64,000 nucleotides of DNA from Paenibacillus sp. FSL R7-0273 (GTDB lineage: Bacteria; Bacillota; Bacilli; Paenibacillales; Paenibacillaceae): NCBI RefSeq assembly GCF_000758625.1, contig NZ_CP009283.1:4847501-4911500 (forward strand), given 5' to 3'. Both the position numbers and the translations under genes were made by a program. Under the pieces are notes generated by a model. That model saw only the letters and a list, made by a program, of their open reading frames with translations. It had not been told where the DNA came from and did no database searches. Position 1 is the first letter of the stretch; each line of letters starts with the position of its first letter. This document shows, in pieces, positions 1 through 9,033 of this stretch.

Positions 1-504
1 AAGCGTAATCCGGTAAACAGCCTGAGCACGGAGCAGATTATGGACATCTACTCCGGCGGGCTGACCAACTGGAAGGAAGCAGGCGGCCGGAATGACCGGA
101 TCCGGGCCTTTCAGCGTGATGAGGGCAGCGGAAGCCAGTCCATGCTCCAAAAAATCATGCAGGACCGCACCCTGATGCAGCCTCCGTCTGAGGATGTGAT
201 GGGCCTGATGAGCGGTATTATCTCCCGGACCTCCAATTACCGTAACTACAAAAACGCTATCGGCTTCAGCTTCCTCTACTATGCCTCCCAGATGAACAGC
301 AGCGACGAGCTTAAGCTGCTTGCAATAGACGGGATTGAGCCGAACAGAGAGAACATCAGCAGCGGAGCTTACCCGTACACAGTGAATTTTTATGCTGTAA
401 CAACAGGAACACCTTCTCCTAAGCAGCAGGAGTTCCTCGACTGGATCGTGTCTCCCGAGGGACAGGAGCTGGTGGCTAAGACCGGGTACGTGCCGGTTAA
501 CTAA
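1..504 (+). CDS. PstS-like phosphate-binding protein, 3' end only
   Basis: The reading frame is open from the first base, so the N-terminus lies outside the window. The visible 167 residues match the C-terminal lobe of PstS-family substrate-binding proteins, which capture phosphate outside the cell for a PstCAB importer. Seen: the family signature NPVNSLSTEQI followed by IYSGGLTNWKEAGG near the left edge, a GSGSQ loop of the type that contacts the oxyanion, and the closing LDWIVSPEGQELVAKTGYVPV. A strong terminator follows 39 bp after the stop, so no pst permease gene follows directly. Substrate specificity within the family (phosphate or a related oxyanion) is inferred from similarity only. 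Confidence 0.85.
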   Translation, partial: KRNPVNSLSTEQIMDIYSGGLTNWKEAGGRNDRIRAFQRDEGSGSQSMLQKIMQDRTLMQPPSEDVMGLMSGIISRTSNYRNYKNAIGFSFLYYASQMNSSDELKLLAIDGIEPNRENISSGAYPYTVNFYAVTTGTPSPKQQEFLDWIVSPEGQELVAKTGYVPVN

Positions 505-833
505 CTGCAGAATTTCTTTGCTTTAAAGGAAAAGGGAATTTGAAAAGGGAGTGTTCCGGATTATCCGGGAGCACTCCCTTTTTGCGCCGGACAGCCTGAC
601 GGGTGAATCTCTAATATATGTAAAAATCCGGGTAACACCTTTAATTTGGTAAATAGTAATGATAGCGCTGTTATTCTATAATCATCTCGTATTCTAGCAA
701 ATATGCCGAGAGACCCACCGGAAGGAGATGAAGCGGCGGCAGGGGATAAGCGCAAATCCGCATTCCGAAAAGCACATTCTCAGGCAAGGCAATGAACCAA
801 TGAACACCCCATCAAACTCTAGGAGGCTTTCCC
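505..833. other. Gap between the pstS-like gene and xynA
   Basis: This 329 bp gap holds the terminator at 543-584 and an AT-rich stretch around 600-700 that probably contains the xynA promoter. I could not pin down -35 and -10 boxes with confidence. The ribosome site of xynA (AGGAGG, 821-826) closes the gap. No further gene is visible. Confidence 0.5.
543..584 (+). terminator. Rho-independent terminator of the pstS-like gene
   Basis: A stem built from AAAGGGAGTG and CACTCCCTTT, extended inward by TCCGG pairs, ends in a T run. The A run on its left means it could also work leftward. Confidence 0.8.
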
Positions 834-1469
834 ATGTTCAAGTTTAAAAAGGCAGTTACAGCACTTCTTACAGCTTCAATGGCTTTTGGCATGTTTGCAG
901 CAACGGCAGGAGCAGCAGCGACTGATTACTGGCAGAACTGGACTGACGGCGGAGGAACTGTAAACGCTGTCAATGGAACTGGAGGTAATTATAGCGTTAA
1001 TTGGTCTAATACAGGTAATTTCGTGGTCGGTAAAGGCTGGAATACCGGATCGGCTAGCCGGACTATTAATTACAATGCCGGTGTATGGTCACCGTCAGGC
1101 AATGCCTATTTGACGCTCTACGGATGGACCCGCAACTCACTGATCGAATACTACGTCGTTGACAGCTGGGGAACCTACCGGCCTACCGGTACTTATAAAG
1201 GTACCGTTACGAGTGATGGCGGCACCTATGATATCTATACAACTACGCGGACTAATGCGCCGTCCATCGACGGCACCGCGACCTTCACCCAGTTCTGGAG
1301 CGTCCGGCAGTCGAAACGGGCAACCGGCAGCAACGTTGCGATTAATTTCGCTAACCATGTGAATGCCTGGAAGAGCAAGGGCATGAATCTGGGCAGCAGC
1401 TGGTCCTACCAGGTGCTGGCTACCGAAGGCTACCAGAGCAGCGGCAGCTCCAATGTAACGGTGTGGTAA
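834..1469 (+). CDS. xynA: Endo-1,4-beta-xylanase, GH11, secreted
   Basis: The enzyme hydrolyses internal beta-1,4 bonds of xylan outside the cell. The 211-residue precursor has nearly the length of B. subtilis XynA and starts with a signal peptide (residues 1 to about 28, KFKK then a hydrophobic core, cleavage near AGAAA). The rest is one GH11 jelly-roll domain with no carbohydrate-binding module. Both catalytic glutamates are visible: nucleophile Glu105 in [14 protein letters not shown] and acid/base Glu198 in [12 protein letters not shown]. The ATG is preceded by AGGAGG at 821-826 with 7 bp spacing. It stands alone, upstream of an unrelated lipoprotein gene. A GH115 alpha-glucuronidase lies 35 kb away and could act on oligosaccharides released by this enzyme. 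Confidence 0.96.
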   Translation: MFKFKKAVTALLTASMAFGMFAATAGAAATDYWQNWTDGGGTVNAVNGTGGNYSVNWSNTGNFVVGKGWNTGSASRTINYNAGVWSPSGNAYLTLYGWTRNSLIEYYVVDSWGTYRPTGTYKGTVTSDGGTYDIYTTTRTNAPSIDGTATFTQFWSVRQSKRATGSNVAINFANHVNAWKSKGMNLGSSWSYQVLATEGYQSSGSSNVTVW

Positions 1470-1578
1470 GGATTTAACCACATATGGCCGAGAGCCGTCC
1501 GGTTGCCGCCGGGCGGCTTGCTGCCGGAGATACATACGGCAGCCCCAGCTCTTCTAGCCACATAAAGGAGAATGATTC

Positions 1579-2454
1579 ATGAGCAAACTGTGGCATGTCC
1601 TCGCGATTGCCCTGACGGCCCTGCTCTGCGGTTGTTCGCAGGAGCAGTCTGCTCCTCCTAAGCCTACGGATGAACCTGTCCAGGAGGACAGCCTGGTATT
1701 GATACAAGGCGGAACATTTGTCAGCACCCTGACCCATTACGCTGTTCAAGGCGTCACCCTCCCTGATTTCTATATCGGCAAGTATGAGGTTACGCAGCAA
1801 GAATGGATAGATGTCATGGGTGGCAACCCATCCTTATTCAAGGGCAGCCGCCTGCCGGTGGAAATGGTCAGCTGGTATGACGCTGTGGAGTACTGCAATA
1901 AACGGAGTACTCAAGAGGGATTTGAACCTTATTATGTGATCGATACAAAGACCCGCGACCCGGCCAATAAAAGCGGGAGCGATGTGCTGAAATGGACAGT
2001 AACGCTCAACACGGACGCGGACGGCTACCGGCTGCCGACGGAGGCCGAATGGGAATATGCCGCAAGCGGCGGACAGTTAAGCCAAGGCTATACCTACAGC
2101 GGCAGCAACAATGCAGATGATGTGGCGTGGTACTGGCGGAATGCCGGCGACCGTTATTTATCGGGAGATTGGCTCTGGCCAGTCATTGAGCACAATAACA
2201 ACAGCACCAAAACCGGCGGAGGCAGGAAGCCCAATGAGTACGGGCTCTATGATATGTCCGGCAATGTGCGGGAATGGTGCTGGGACTGGTACAGCGAAGC
2301 GGATGCCGAGGGCGGAGCCTACCGCATCGTAAAAGGCGGCGGCTGGATCGGTGATGTAAGCAATAACGCAGTTTCGTTTCGGGGCAAATTCGAGCCCGGC
2401 GGGTATGGGCCCGATCAGGGGCTCCGGGTGGTCCGGGCGGCCGGAGCGGAATAG
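1579..2454 (+). CDS. FGE/SUMF1-fold lipoprotein, probably not a true FGE
   Basis: The 291-residue protein has a lipoprotein signal peptide with lipobox LLCGC (lipidated Cys20), then a single FGE-sulfatase fold from about residue 40 to the end. Typical fold motifs are MVSWYDAVEYCN, RLPTEAEWEYAA, NEYGLYDMSGNVREW and the final RVVRA. Formylglycine-generating enzymes need a pair of cysteines near the C-terminal end of the fold. Here the corresponding segment (GGGWIGDVSNNAVSFRG) has none, and the only cysteines after the lipobox are in YCNK and WCWDW. I therefore infer a binding or structural role at the outer membrane face rather than sulfatase activation. The start is supported by AAAGGAG at 1564-1570. 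A bidirectional terminator follows. Confidence 0.8.
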   Translation: MSKLWHVLAIALTALLCGCSQEQSAPPKPTDEPVQEDSLVLIQGGTFVSTLTHYAVQGVTLPDFYIGKYEVTQQEWIDVMGGNPSLFKGSRLPVEMVSWYDAVEYCNKRSTQEGFEPYYVIDTKTRDPANKSGSDVLKWTVTLNTDADGYRLPTEAEWEYAASGGQLSQGYTYSGSNNADDVAWYWRNAGDRYLSGDWLWPVIEHNNNSTKTGGGRKPNEYGLYDMSGNVREWCWDWYSEADAEGGAYRIVKGGGWIGDVSNNAVSFRGKFEPGGYGPDQGLRVVRAAGAE

Positions 2455-2570
2455 CGGATACCGGAAGAAAATAAAGGAATAGACGGTTTTCTGGAGCCTG
2501 TAGCCCATAAAAGCAACATTTCAGTCTATCATTTTGTTTTCTTACTGTGTTCATTCAGTCTGAAAACGCA

Positions 2571-2606
2571 AAGAAATCCGCCAGGACCTCCCTGGCGGAT
2601 TTCTTG
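2571..2606. terminator. Bidirectional terminator between convergent genes
   Basis: AAGAAATCCGCCAGG pairs with CCTGGCGGATTTCTT around a short loop, and A and T runs flank it on both sides. It serves the FGE-like gene from the left and the carboxylesterase gene from the right. Confidence 0.85.
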
Positions 2607-2620
2607 TTCAATCATCAGCT

Positions 2621-4093
2621 TCAGTCCTGCCTGGAAGTCTGCAGTGCGGACAGCAGCCGTCTGCGCTTCTCGCGGTCCGGGTCAGTCTGCACCTGAAGGC
2701 TCGGCCCGAAGATCATCGTAGCGCGCTCGCCGGGCACGTATCCCGGCCAGCTCAGGCCGGCCGCCTCCGGGCTGCCCCGGTGCGCAAAAGCAGTCCAGGC
2801 TGCCTGCATCCGCTCTGCCAGTGCACTGAGCTCAGGGCTGACGGACACGCCGTACTGATGCAGCAAATCTATCGTGTTGAACACGTAATAGATTTCTGCA
2901 CCGTGCACCGCCTTGTCCAGCAGCGGATGGCCGGGGATGGTCCAGTCGAACCGGTACATCCAGACCGGCGCATGCTCCAGCTGCCGCTCCGCAAAGGCAA
3001 TCGAGCTGTCCCAGAAGTACAGGTCGGTCATCATCTCCGCCTGCCCCTCCCAGTTATGCGGATAATGGCTGGCGAGCTCCGCCAAATTATCCACACCCAG
3101 CATCAGCTCAAGCGCCTTGAGCGACTGGTCAAAGCCTGCCCCCTCGCGGTCGCCCCGGAAGAACAGATGGCCTTCATGCAGATTCGTGCCGATCATCAGC
3201 GGAATGCCGGCGGCCGCGCCTCCGGCTATGGCCTCAGCCGGCTCCACCGGCAGGGTTGCCGGGTCAATCAGCGGCTGGAACAGCAGGCTGAGCGAATTGC
3301 CGGCCACCTTATAAACCATCCGGGCCGCAGCTGCCAGAATATCCTCTGCAGGAGCCGCCTGCAGAGAAGCGGTATCACCGCCAAGCTCTGCCAGGAAGGC
3401 CGCTGCAATCTGTGCGCCGGCCTCCGGCTTCATTGTCTGCGCTGCACCGCTCTGCATAATGGCACCGGTGAACAGGCCCTTCGCAGCCGGCATCGCCAGC
3501 AGCGCGGCAATACTCATGCTGCCGGCGGATTCACCGAACACCGTTACCTGCTCCGGATTCCCCCCGAAGCCGGCGATATTATCCTTCACCCACTGCAGGG
3601 CAGCAATCTGGTCCAGCAGGCCAAGATTTGATTCATATTCTCCGAGCGGTGACAGATGCAAAAAGCCAAACGGCCCCAGCCGGTAATTGACGGTTACCAC
3701 AATCACCCGGCCGGCATCAGCCATCCTTGTCCCGTCGAACATCGGCTGGCTGCCTGCCCCCGTCAGAAAGGTCCCGCCGTGAATCCAGACCATCACCGGC
3801 AGAGGCTTCTGCTCTCCGGCCGGTGCCCAGACGTTCAAATACAGGCAGTCCTCCGAGAAGACCGGCTGCGTACCGCCGAACCGGATGCTGCTTGAGCTCG
3901 GCGGCTGATGTGCCGCCGGGCCGAATTCCACCGCATCCCTGACCAAATCCCAGGGCTCAGGCGGCTGCGGGGCGCGGAAGCGCAGCTCCCCGACTGGCGG
4001 CGCCGCAAACGGGATGCCGCGCCAGATGTTCACTCCGCCGCTGTGCGTCCCCTGCACTTTTCCGTAAATTGTATGAGCCACGGGTCTGTTCAT
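2621..4093 (-). CDS. Type-B carboxylesterase (para-nitrobenzyl esterase family)
   Basis: A 490-residue alpha/beta hydrolase that cleaves carboxylic esters. It has the length and motif order of B. subtilis PnbA. The oxyanion-hole motif is WIHGG near residue 105, the nucleophile is Ser189 in FGESAGS, the acid Glu307 in NLHEG and the base His397 in AVHGAE. The EDCLYLN signature of type-B esterases is at about residue 81. No signal peptide is present, so it is cytoplasmic. It begins 20 bp after the AI-2E family gene on the same strand and is probably cotranscribed with it. The natural substrate cannot be told from sequence. Confidence 0.92.
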   Translation of the reverse strand: MNRPVAHTIYGKVQGTHSGGVNIWRGIPFAAPPVGELRFRAPQPPEPWDLVRDAVEFGPAAHQPPSSSSIRFGGTQPVFSEDCLYLNVWAPAGEQKPLPVMVWIHGGTFLTGAGSQPMFDGTRMADAGRVIVVTVNYRLGPFGFLHLSPLGEYESNLGLLDQIAALQWVKDNIAGFGGNPEQVTVFGESAGSMSIAALLAMPAAKGLFTGAIMQSGAAQTMKPEAGAQIAAAFLAELGGDTASLQAAPAEDILAAAARMVYKVAGNSLSLLFQPLIDPATLPVEPAEAIAGGAAAGIPLMIGTNLHEGHLFFRGDREGAGFDQSLKALELMLGVDNLAELASHYPHNWEGQAEMMTDLYFWDSSIAFAERQLEHAPVWMYRFDWTIPGHPLLDKAVHGAEIYYVFNTIDLLHQYGVSVSPELSALAERMQAAWTAFAHRGSPEAAGLSWPGYVPGERATMIFGPSLQVQTDPDREKRRRLLSALQTSRQD

Positions 4094-4113
4094 CTAACAA
4101 TCATCCTCTCACG

Positions 4114-5304
4114 CTATTCCTTGGCAGGCTGTTCCTGCTCCACTTCTTTTGCAGCTTCAACTCTGTATAGCCCGGAACGGAACCGGAACCACTGAAAAAT
4201 ATGGGTAACGACAACTTTGAGCACGGCATACCCCGGAACAGCCAGAATGATACCGAGCACACCGAACATTTTACCGGCAAATATGATCACAAAAATAATA
4301 GTAATCGGGTGAATCTTCAGCGATTTGCCCATGATCTGCGGCGAGATAAATTTCCCTTCAATAAGCTGGACAGCAGTCCAGACAAAAATCATCTTCAGCA
4401 GCATGAACGGGGAGGTGACCAGTGCCACAATCAGGGCTGGAGTAATCGCAATGGCCGGACCCAGATAAGGGACAACTGCGGTACACGCCGCAACAATAGC
4501 AAGCACCAGTGAATACTCAAGGCCGATGATCAGATAGCCTATGTACAACAATGCGCCAATACAGCAGCTGACAATGATCTGCCCGCGGATGTAAGAAGCC
4601 ACCTGGCTGTTCATTTCCTTCATAACGAGACGGGTCTGCGGCTGGAGGGCGTTTGGGATAAACCGCATCAGATAATCCGGCAGGCGCTTACCGTCACGCA
4701 GCAGATAGAACAGGATAAACGGTGTAGTCACCACAGCCAGAACGACCTCCGTCAGGGCACCGACAAAATTACCGACACCGCTTGCCGCACCATTAAGGAA
4801 TGAGGTGGCCCAAGTGGTTGCTCTGCTCATCAAGTCTCCAAAATCAAGGCTTGTGCCCACACCCACATTTTCCTGAATCCGCCCGAACAGCTCGCTGCCG
4901 GTCAGATTAATGAACTCATCCTGGATCTGCTCGCTGTATCTTGGAAAATTATCGATCAAACCAATAAGCTGTGTGCGGATAATCGGAATTACGGTCAGCA
5001 GAATAAGCGTGACAATCCCGGCAATAGCCAAGTACAGAATGACTATACCGTAAGCCCGTTTGATTCTGCTCCTGGACTCCATCCGGTCTACTAGCGGATT
5101 CAGCAGATAATAGGCAATTCCCGACAGCAGCAGCGGTGCTGCCACCGTATGGAGCAATGCCGACACCGGCTTAAATATAAACGGAACCTTGGAAAACACA
5201 AGAATGTTAATGCCGATCAGCAGTACAATCAGTAATGTTACAACAAATCTGTTATTCAGAAAAAATCGCTTAAACCGTTCGGGCCATACCTGCAGCCTCT
5301 CCAT
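4114..5304 (-). CDS. AI-2E family membrane transporter
   Basis: A polytopic membrane protein of 396 residues in the AI-2E/PerM (UPF0118) family. About eight hydrophobic segments are visible: two N-terminal helices, a soluble stretch near residues 95-190, then a dense helical block with the family motif GPAIAITPALIVAL and a C-terminal VLGIILAVPGYAV. Family members export small molecules or cations (TqsA-type, Na+/H+-type); the substrate here is unknown. A longer frame begins with GTG at 5358 without a ribosome site, whereas ATG at 5304 follows a purine-rich GGGGGAG, so I use 5304. The carboxylesterase gene follows 20 bp downstream. Confidence 0.85.
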   Translation of the reverse strand: MERLQVWPERFKRFFLNNRFVVTLLIVLLIGINILVFSKVPFIFKPVSALLHTVAAPLLLSGIAYYLLNPLVDRMESRSRIKRAYGIVILYLAIAGIVTLILLTVIPIIRTQLIGLIDNFPRYSEQIQDEFINLTGSELFGRIQENVGVGTSLDFGDLMSRATTWATSFLNGAASGVGNFVGALTEVVLAVVTTPFILFYLLRDGKRLPDYLMRFIPNALQPQTRLVMKEMNSQVASYIRGQIIVSCCIGALLYIGYLIIGLEYSLVLAIVAACTAVVPYLGPAIAITPALIVALVTSPFMLLKMIFVWTAVQLIEGKFISPQIMGKSLKIHPITIIFVIIFAGKMFGVLGIILAVPGYAVLKVVVTHIFQWFRFRSGLYRVEAAKEVEQEQPAKE

Positions 5305-5421
5305 CTCCCTGGCTCCCCCCTGCAACAATCCTTCATCTAATAGTGTGATAAAATGCACTTGCTATAAGCATAGTCAACGCAGGCCCTGCAAGTCAAATAT
5401 TCACCTTTAACCCTTAACTTA

Positions 5422-5787
5422 TCACTTCTTCTTCTTCCCCTTGGTACCCCTGGCAGAAGCCGCGGTGAACTGGCCGTCATACGTATAAACGATATTGTCC
5501 TCCAGCCGCTCTCCCTCCAGCAGCCTACGCACAAGCGCTTTACCTGATTTCGGGGTCATCTCCCGGTACCATACCCCATCGGGATATGAGATCACAACAC
5601 AGGCATCGGAGCATCTCCCGTTGCAGCGGGTTACAGTTGTATGAATAAGGCCTCCGGCTCCCTGCTTGTCAATTTCGTCTTCGATTGCTTCGGCTACTTC
5701 CTCGCCCTTGTTCTTTCTGCAGCTGCTGCCGTTACAGATCAGCAGGTGGCTTACCGTTCCTTGCAGGTTCCAGGTCGTCACAGGCAA
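5422..5787 (-). CDS. Thioredoxin-like [2Fe-2S] ferredoxin-domain protein
   Basis: A 121-residue cytoplasmic protein with the cysteine spacing of thioredoxin-like (Shethna/CooC-type) ferredoxins: Cys18 and Cys23 in CNGSSC, then Cys55, Cys59 and Cys63 in CNGRCSDAC. Four of these would hold a [2Fe-2S] cluster for electron transfer. The last 15 residues are basic (KGKKKK). It is divergent from the Btr-type regulator gene and shares the intergenic region that carries the Fur box at 5890-5904, so iron control in both directions is plausible but not shown. Confidence 0.8.
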   Translation of the reverse strand: MPVTTWNLQGTVSHLLICNGSSCRKNKGEEVAEAIEDEIDKQGAGGLIHTTVTRCNGRCSDACVVISYPDGVWYREMTPKSGKALVRRLLEGERLEDNIVYTYDGQFTAASARGTKGKKKK

Positions 5788-5874
5788 TCCCCCTCTTATT
5801 ACTCCATTTTACCCTGATCTCGGATTATTCTAAACTTTACGTATCTGCCGGAGGATCGTCAATAGCCAAAAAAC

Positions 5875-5904
5875 TTGCTATACTCTAATTGAGAACTATT
5901 ATCA
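5875..5904 (+). promoter_or_regulatory. Promoter with overlapping Fur box, btr-like gene
   Basis: TTGCTA (5875-5880), a 16 bp spacer and TATTAT (5897-5902) form a sigma-A-like promoter. The sequence TGAGAACTATTATCA at 5890-5904 matches the 7-1-7 Fur consensus TGATAATNATTATCA at 12 of 14 defined positions and covers the -10 box. Iron-loaded Fur would block transcription of the regulator gene. Confidence 0.75.
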
Positions 5905-5920
5905 TATGAAATGAGGGAAT

Positions 5921-7552
5921 ATGAAAATGACCGATCTTCCTTCCGGCAGCCCTTTCCCGCATTCAGCAGGCTTCCAGATCCCCAGCCGGATCGTTAATCT
6001 GTCCGGACTATCGGCAGGCAGCGGGCCGGGTGACCCGGCACCTTACTCTATCCTGATGATCGTATCCGGCGGCAGCGGCATTATTGATATAGAAGGTACT
6101 GAGCATATCCTCTCCACAGGTGCAATGCTGTGCTGCAAAAGCAGCCTGCCGTTCTCTCTGAATGCCCAGTACAGTCTCCAGGGGGTATGGATTGAATATT
6201 ACGCGGCACTCCCGCCGGAGCAGGAAGACATAAGCCCCTTAAACAGCAGCAGGCTGCACAGCGAAGCCCCCGCAGCACTCTGCAGCCTGGCCTGCAGGCT
6301 GCTGCAGAAATGGAATGAGCCGTCAGAGGACAACCCGTTTGCTGTCCAGCTGCTGTTCACTGAGCTGCTGGCCGGCCTCTACAGCCTGCTGGCTCGAATT
6401 CTGCATCCGCAGGAGCACTGGCTTGACCGTGTTCTGCAATACATAGATGAACATTACAATGAGGATCTGACCAGAGCACAGCTGGCCGAGCTGGCCGGGG
6501 TCAGCCCGGAGCATTTCTCAAGGACCTTCCGCAAGGCCACCGGCCGCTCCTTCAGTGAGCATTTGACCCTGCAGCGGATCCGCCGGGTCCAGCAGCGCCT
6601 GCTGACTGAATCACAGAGCCTCAGCACGCTGGCACTTGAGGTGGGCTACAGCGAGGGTACTTATCTCAGCCGTAAATTCAAGCAGGTGGTGGGCGTTTCA
6701 CCTGCTGCCTATCACCGCAAGGCCAAAAGGATTGCCTCGCTGAATTTCAATCATACCGCCAGTCTTAGGGCGCTGGAAATTCTGCCTGAGCTGGGTGTAT
6801 ATTCCGGCTGGATGAAACAGCTTGAGCTTGTGCCGGCCTACCCCGGACTGCGGGCAGAAGGTACCAACGGCACTGATCTGTACCGTTCGGTAGCCGCTGC
6901 GAAGCCCGATGTCATTATCAGCTATGCGCTGCCCGGAGAACGTGAGCAGCTTCTGCCGGTGGCTCCGGTCATTGAGCTGCCTTATATGCAGATGGGCTGG
7001 CGGGAGCAGTTCACAGCCATCGCGGATATCACCGGCCGCAGGCTCCAGGCTGAAGCCTGGCTCAGCCGGTATGATGAGCTGTGCTGCCGTTCCAACCGGG
7101 AGCTGGACCGGCTGATCGGCCCGCGCGGGACCGCCGTTGCCTGGGAGGTTGGCGGAGCGGCAGCCTACTGCTACAGCAGCAGCTATGGACACGGGTCCCA
7201 GATCCTTTACGGTGATCTCGGGTTCAGTCCGCCTGCCGCCTTACTTGAGCAAGGCCTGCTCGGTAACGGGTATCTTGAGGCTCCAATGGAAAGCCTGCCG
7301 GATTATAACGCAGACCATATCTTCATTACCAGCGGCCCTTCTACGCCTGCCGGACACGAGCGCTTCAGCCGCATGCTGCATTCTCCGCGCTGGCAGGCGC
7401 TTGCTGCCGTCCGTAACAATCGGGTTTATCTTGTGGACCAGACGGAGATGTTTTATGGCTTTGATCCCCTGTCTTCACTGGCACAGCTGAATACGCTAAT
7501 GCAAACGATAAGATCACAAATTTACATGGAGCGTGATCACATCCGGCCATAG
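5921..7552 (+). CDS. btr: AraC regulator with siderophore-binding domain (Btr-like)
   Basis: The 543-residue protein joins three parts: an N-terminal cupin-like sensor (about 1-150), a double helix-turn-helix AraC DNA-binding domain (about 165-265, with LAELAGVSPEHFSRTFRK and VGYSEGTYLSRKFKQ), and a C-terminal TroA-like ferric-siderophore-binding domain (about 275-535). This is the architecture of B. subtilis Btr (YbbB), which binds ferric bacillibactin in the cytoplasm and activates the feu uptake operon. The neighbour 70 bp downstream encodes a ferric-siderophore lipoprotein, as expected for its target. A Fur box overlaps its own promoter. The siderophore recognised is not known, and no siderophore synthesis gene is in the window. 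Confidence 0.88.
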   Translation: MKMTDLPSGSPFPHSAGFQIPSRIVNLSGLSAGSGPGDPAPYSILMIVSGGSGIIDIEGTEHILSTGAMLCCKSSLPFSLNAQYSLQGVWIEYYAALPPEQEDISPLNSSRLHSEAPAALCSLACRLLQKWNEPSEDNPFAVQLLFTELLAGLYSLLARILHPQEHWLDRVLQYIDEHYNEDLTRAQLAELAGVSPEHFSRTFRKATGRSFSEHLTLQRIRRVQQRLLTESQSLSTLALEVGYSEGTYLSRKFKQVVGVSPAAYHRKAKRIASLNFNHTASLRALEILPELGVYSGWMKQLELVPAYPGLRAEGTNGTDLYRSVAAAKPDVIISYALPGEREQLLPVAPVIELPYMQMGWREQFTAIADITGRRLQAEAWLSRYDELCCRSNRELDRLIGPRGTAVAWEVGGAAAYCYSSSYGHGSQILYGDLGFSPPAALLEQGLLGNGYLEAPMESLPDYNADHIFITSGPSTPAGHERFSRMLHSPRWQALAAVRNNRVYLVDQTEMFYGFDPLSSLAQLNTLMQTIRSQIYMERDHIRP

Positions 7553-7583
7553 TCTTCACGGGCCATAATCTGTAAAGTGTAAA

Positions 7584-7598
7584 TGAGAATGATAATCA
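7584..7598 (+). promoter_or_regulatory. Fur box upstream of the feuA-like gene
   Basis: TGAGAATGATAATCA matches the 7-1-7 Fur consensus at 12 of 14 defined positions. It lies 24 bp before the TTG start of the lipoprotein gene and thus in its promoter or leader. It also shows that an in-frame ATG at 7583 is not the real start, because that ATG overlaps the operator. Confidence 0.8.
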
Positions 7599-7621
7599 AT
7601 ATACATAAGGGGGCAATAACT

Positions 7622-8635
7622 TTGAATGACCGGCAGTACGGCAGCACACACCGCAAAACACGAAAATACTGGATCCTCTTTCCTCTGCTGCTGACCCTGG
7701 CCCTTGTAGCATCGGCCTGCGGAAATAGCACCACAGCTAACGAAACAGCCCATTCAGGGGACAGCGTCACTGCCACCGCATCCCCGGTGCCGGCAGCAAC
7801 GGCTGCACCTGATGCCTTCAAAACCGTTACAACCGTCAACGGTGAAATCGAAATACCTGCGGAGCCGAAACGCATCGTAGCCGAAGAATATCTCGGCAGC
7901 CTCATTGCCCTGGGAACGATTCCCGTCGGAGCGCCGGGTCTGACGCTGGAAAACGTCTATTTTAAAGAAGCGCTTGCCGGTGTTGCAGATACCGGAACCT
8001 ACGGAAAGATGTCTCCGGAGAATATTATTGCACTGGAGCCTGATTTGATTATCTCAGGTATGGCCGACAGCTATGAAACACTGAGCCAGATTGCTCCGAC
8101 AGTCATTGTTCCTTACGGTGACCTGAAGAATGCCCATGAGGAGCTGACTTATTTCGGGGAGCTGCTGGGCAAGGAGCAGGAAGCCAAAGACTGGCTGGCC
8201 GACTATGATACACGTATTGCCGCAGCCAAAGCTAAAGTTGACGCTGCTATTCCGGCCGAGGCCTCCTTCAGTATTCTGGAGCATGCCGAAAAGTCTACCT
8301 GGGCTTACGGCGACAACTTTGGCCGCGGCGGACAGGCTGTCTACCAGGCGCTTGGACGCAAGCCTCCGGCAGCAGTAGCGGAAGAGATTATGGAGAAGCA
8401 GTGGGCGGAAATTTCTACAGAGCTGCTGCACAGCTACGCGGGTGATTACCTCATCGTAACAGACAACAACCTCACTGCTGATGATTTTAAAAAGGATCCG
8501 GTCTGGGGCAGTCTGCCTGCGGTCAAAAATGGTCAGCTTTATGTATGGAAGGAAGAGCGCTCCTGGTATTATGATCCGATTGCCGTCCTCTCCCAGACTG
8601 AAGAGCTGGCTGACTGGCTCACTTCAGCACAATAA
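7622..8635 (+). CDS. Ferric-siderophore-binding lipoprotein (FeuA/FhuD-like)
   Basis: The solute-binding component of an iron-siderophore ABC importer, anchored in the membrane by a lipid. The start is TTG at 7622, seven to nine bases behind AAGGGGG (7607-7613). An in-frame ATG at 7583 lacks a ribosome site and lies in the Fur box. The 337-residue product has a basic N-terminus, a hydrophobic segment and lipobox VASAC, then a Ser/Thr/Ala linker and a TroA-like fold with EIPAEPKRIVAEEYLGSLIA, MSPENIIALEPDLII and LYVWKEERSWYYDPIAV. It probably delivers substrate to the two FecCD permeases encoded at 14.2-16.3 kb. A terminator follows, so it is a single-gene unit. Confidence 0.9.
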   Translation: MNDRQYGSTHRKTRKYWILFPLLLTLALVASACGNSTTANETAHSGDSVTATASPVPAATAAPDAFKTVTTVNGEIEIPAEPKRIVAEEYLGSLIALGTIPVGAPGLTLENVYFKEALAGVADTGTYGKMSPENIIALEPDLIISGMADSYETLSQIAPTVIVPYGDLKNAHEELTYFGELLGKEQEAKDWLADYDTRIAAAKAKVDAAIPAEASFSILEHAEKSTWAYGDNFGRGGQAVYQALGRKPPAAVAEEIMEKQWAEISTELLHSYAGDYLIVTDNNLTADDFKKDPVWGSLPAVKNGQLYVWKEERSWYYDPIAVLSQTEELADWLTSAQ

Positions 8636-8638
8636 CAA

Positions 8639-8683
8639 TACACGGCTAACAGGTCTTTACTGGCTTGCTGGCCGTGTTTTTTT
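8639..8683 (+). terminator. Terminator of the feuA-like gene
   Basis: ACACGGC pairs with GCCGTGT across a loop of about 24 bases that contains weaker inner pairing, followed by a run of seven T. Confidence 0.75.
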
Positions 8684-8803
8684 GAGAGACTGCCTCTTCT
8701 ATGACGCTTCTTACTTAACTGAAGGCAAGGTGACTACCTTTTCCGGCAAATGGGGATAATACCTTTGTCTGCCGCTCTGGCAGCAGGAGGAGGATAGTTA
8801 GAC

Positions 8804-9031
8804 ATGAAAATCATCGCGGTTTATCTGGTGCTCGCCCTTTTGACGATGGGGATGATTGTTGGCGTGGATATGCTTGGCGGAACCCCCATGGCCCGTTCCC
8901 TGCACTCCCTGAGTACCGTATTTGCCACCACAACGCTGCAGGAAGCCTTCTGTATGATTGTCTTTGCAGCCCTGCCGGTTCTTGTTGCCGCAGCAGATCT
9001 ATTCAAACCCCGTAAGCCCACACGCAAATAA
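8804..9031 (+). CDS. Small two-helix membrane protein, unknown function
   Basis: A 75-residue protein with two hydrophobic segments (about residues 4-22 and 45-65) and a basic tail (KPRKPTRK). I do not recognise the family. The frame is supported by the strong ribosome site AGGAGGAGG at 8785-8793, 10 bp before the ATG. It converges on the gerB-like gene with only two bases between the stop codons. A membrane role in the spore or cell envelope is possible but only suggested by this neighbour. Confidence 0.65.
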   Translation: MKIIAVYLVLALLTMGMIVGVDMLGGTPMARSLHSLSTVFATTTLQEAFCMIVFAALPVLVAAADLFKPRKPTRK

Positions 9032-9033
9032 GT

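Noticed and set aside
2780..3631. 283-codon plus-strand frame antisense to the carboxylesterase
   Set aside because: The minus strand encodes a complete esterase with its catalytic triad.
7583..7621. ATG at 7583 as the start of the FeuA-like lipoprotein
   Set aside because: It overlaps the Fur box, has no ribosome site, and would put 13 extra residues before a normal lipoprotein signal peptide that starts at TTG 7622.
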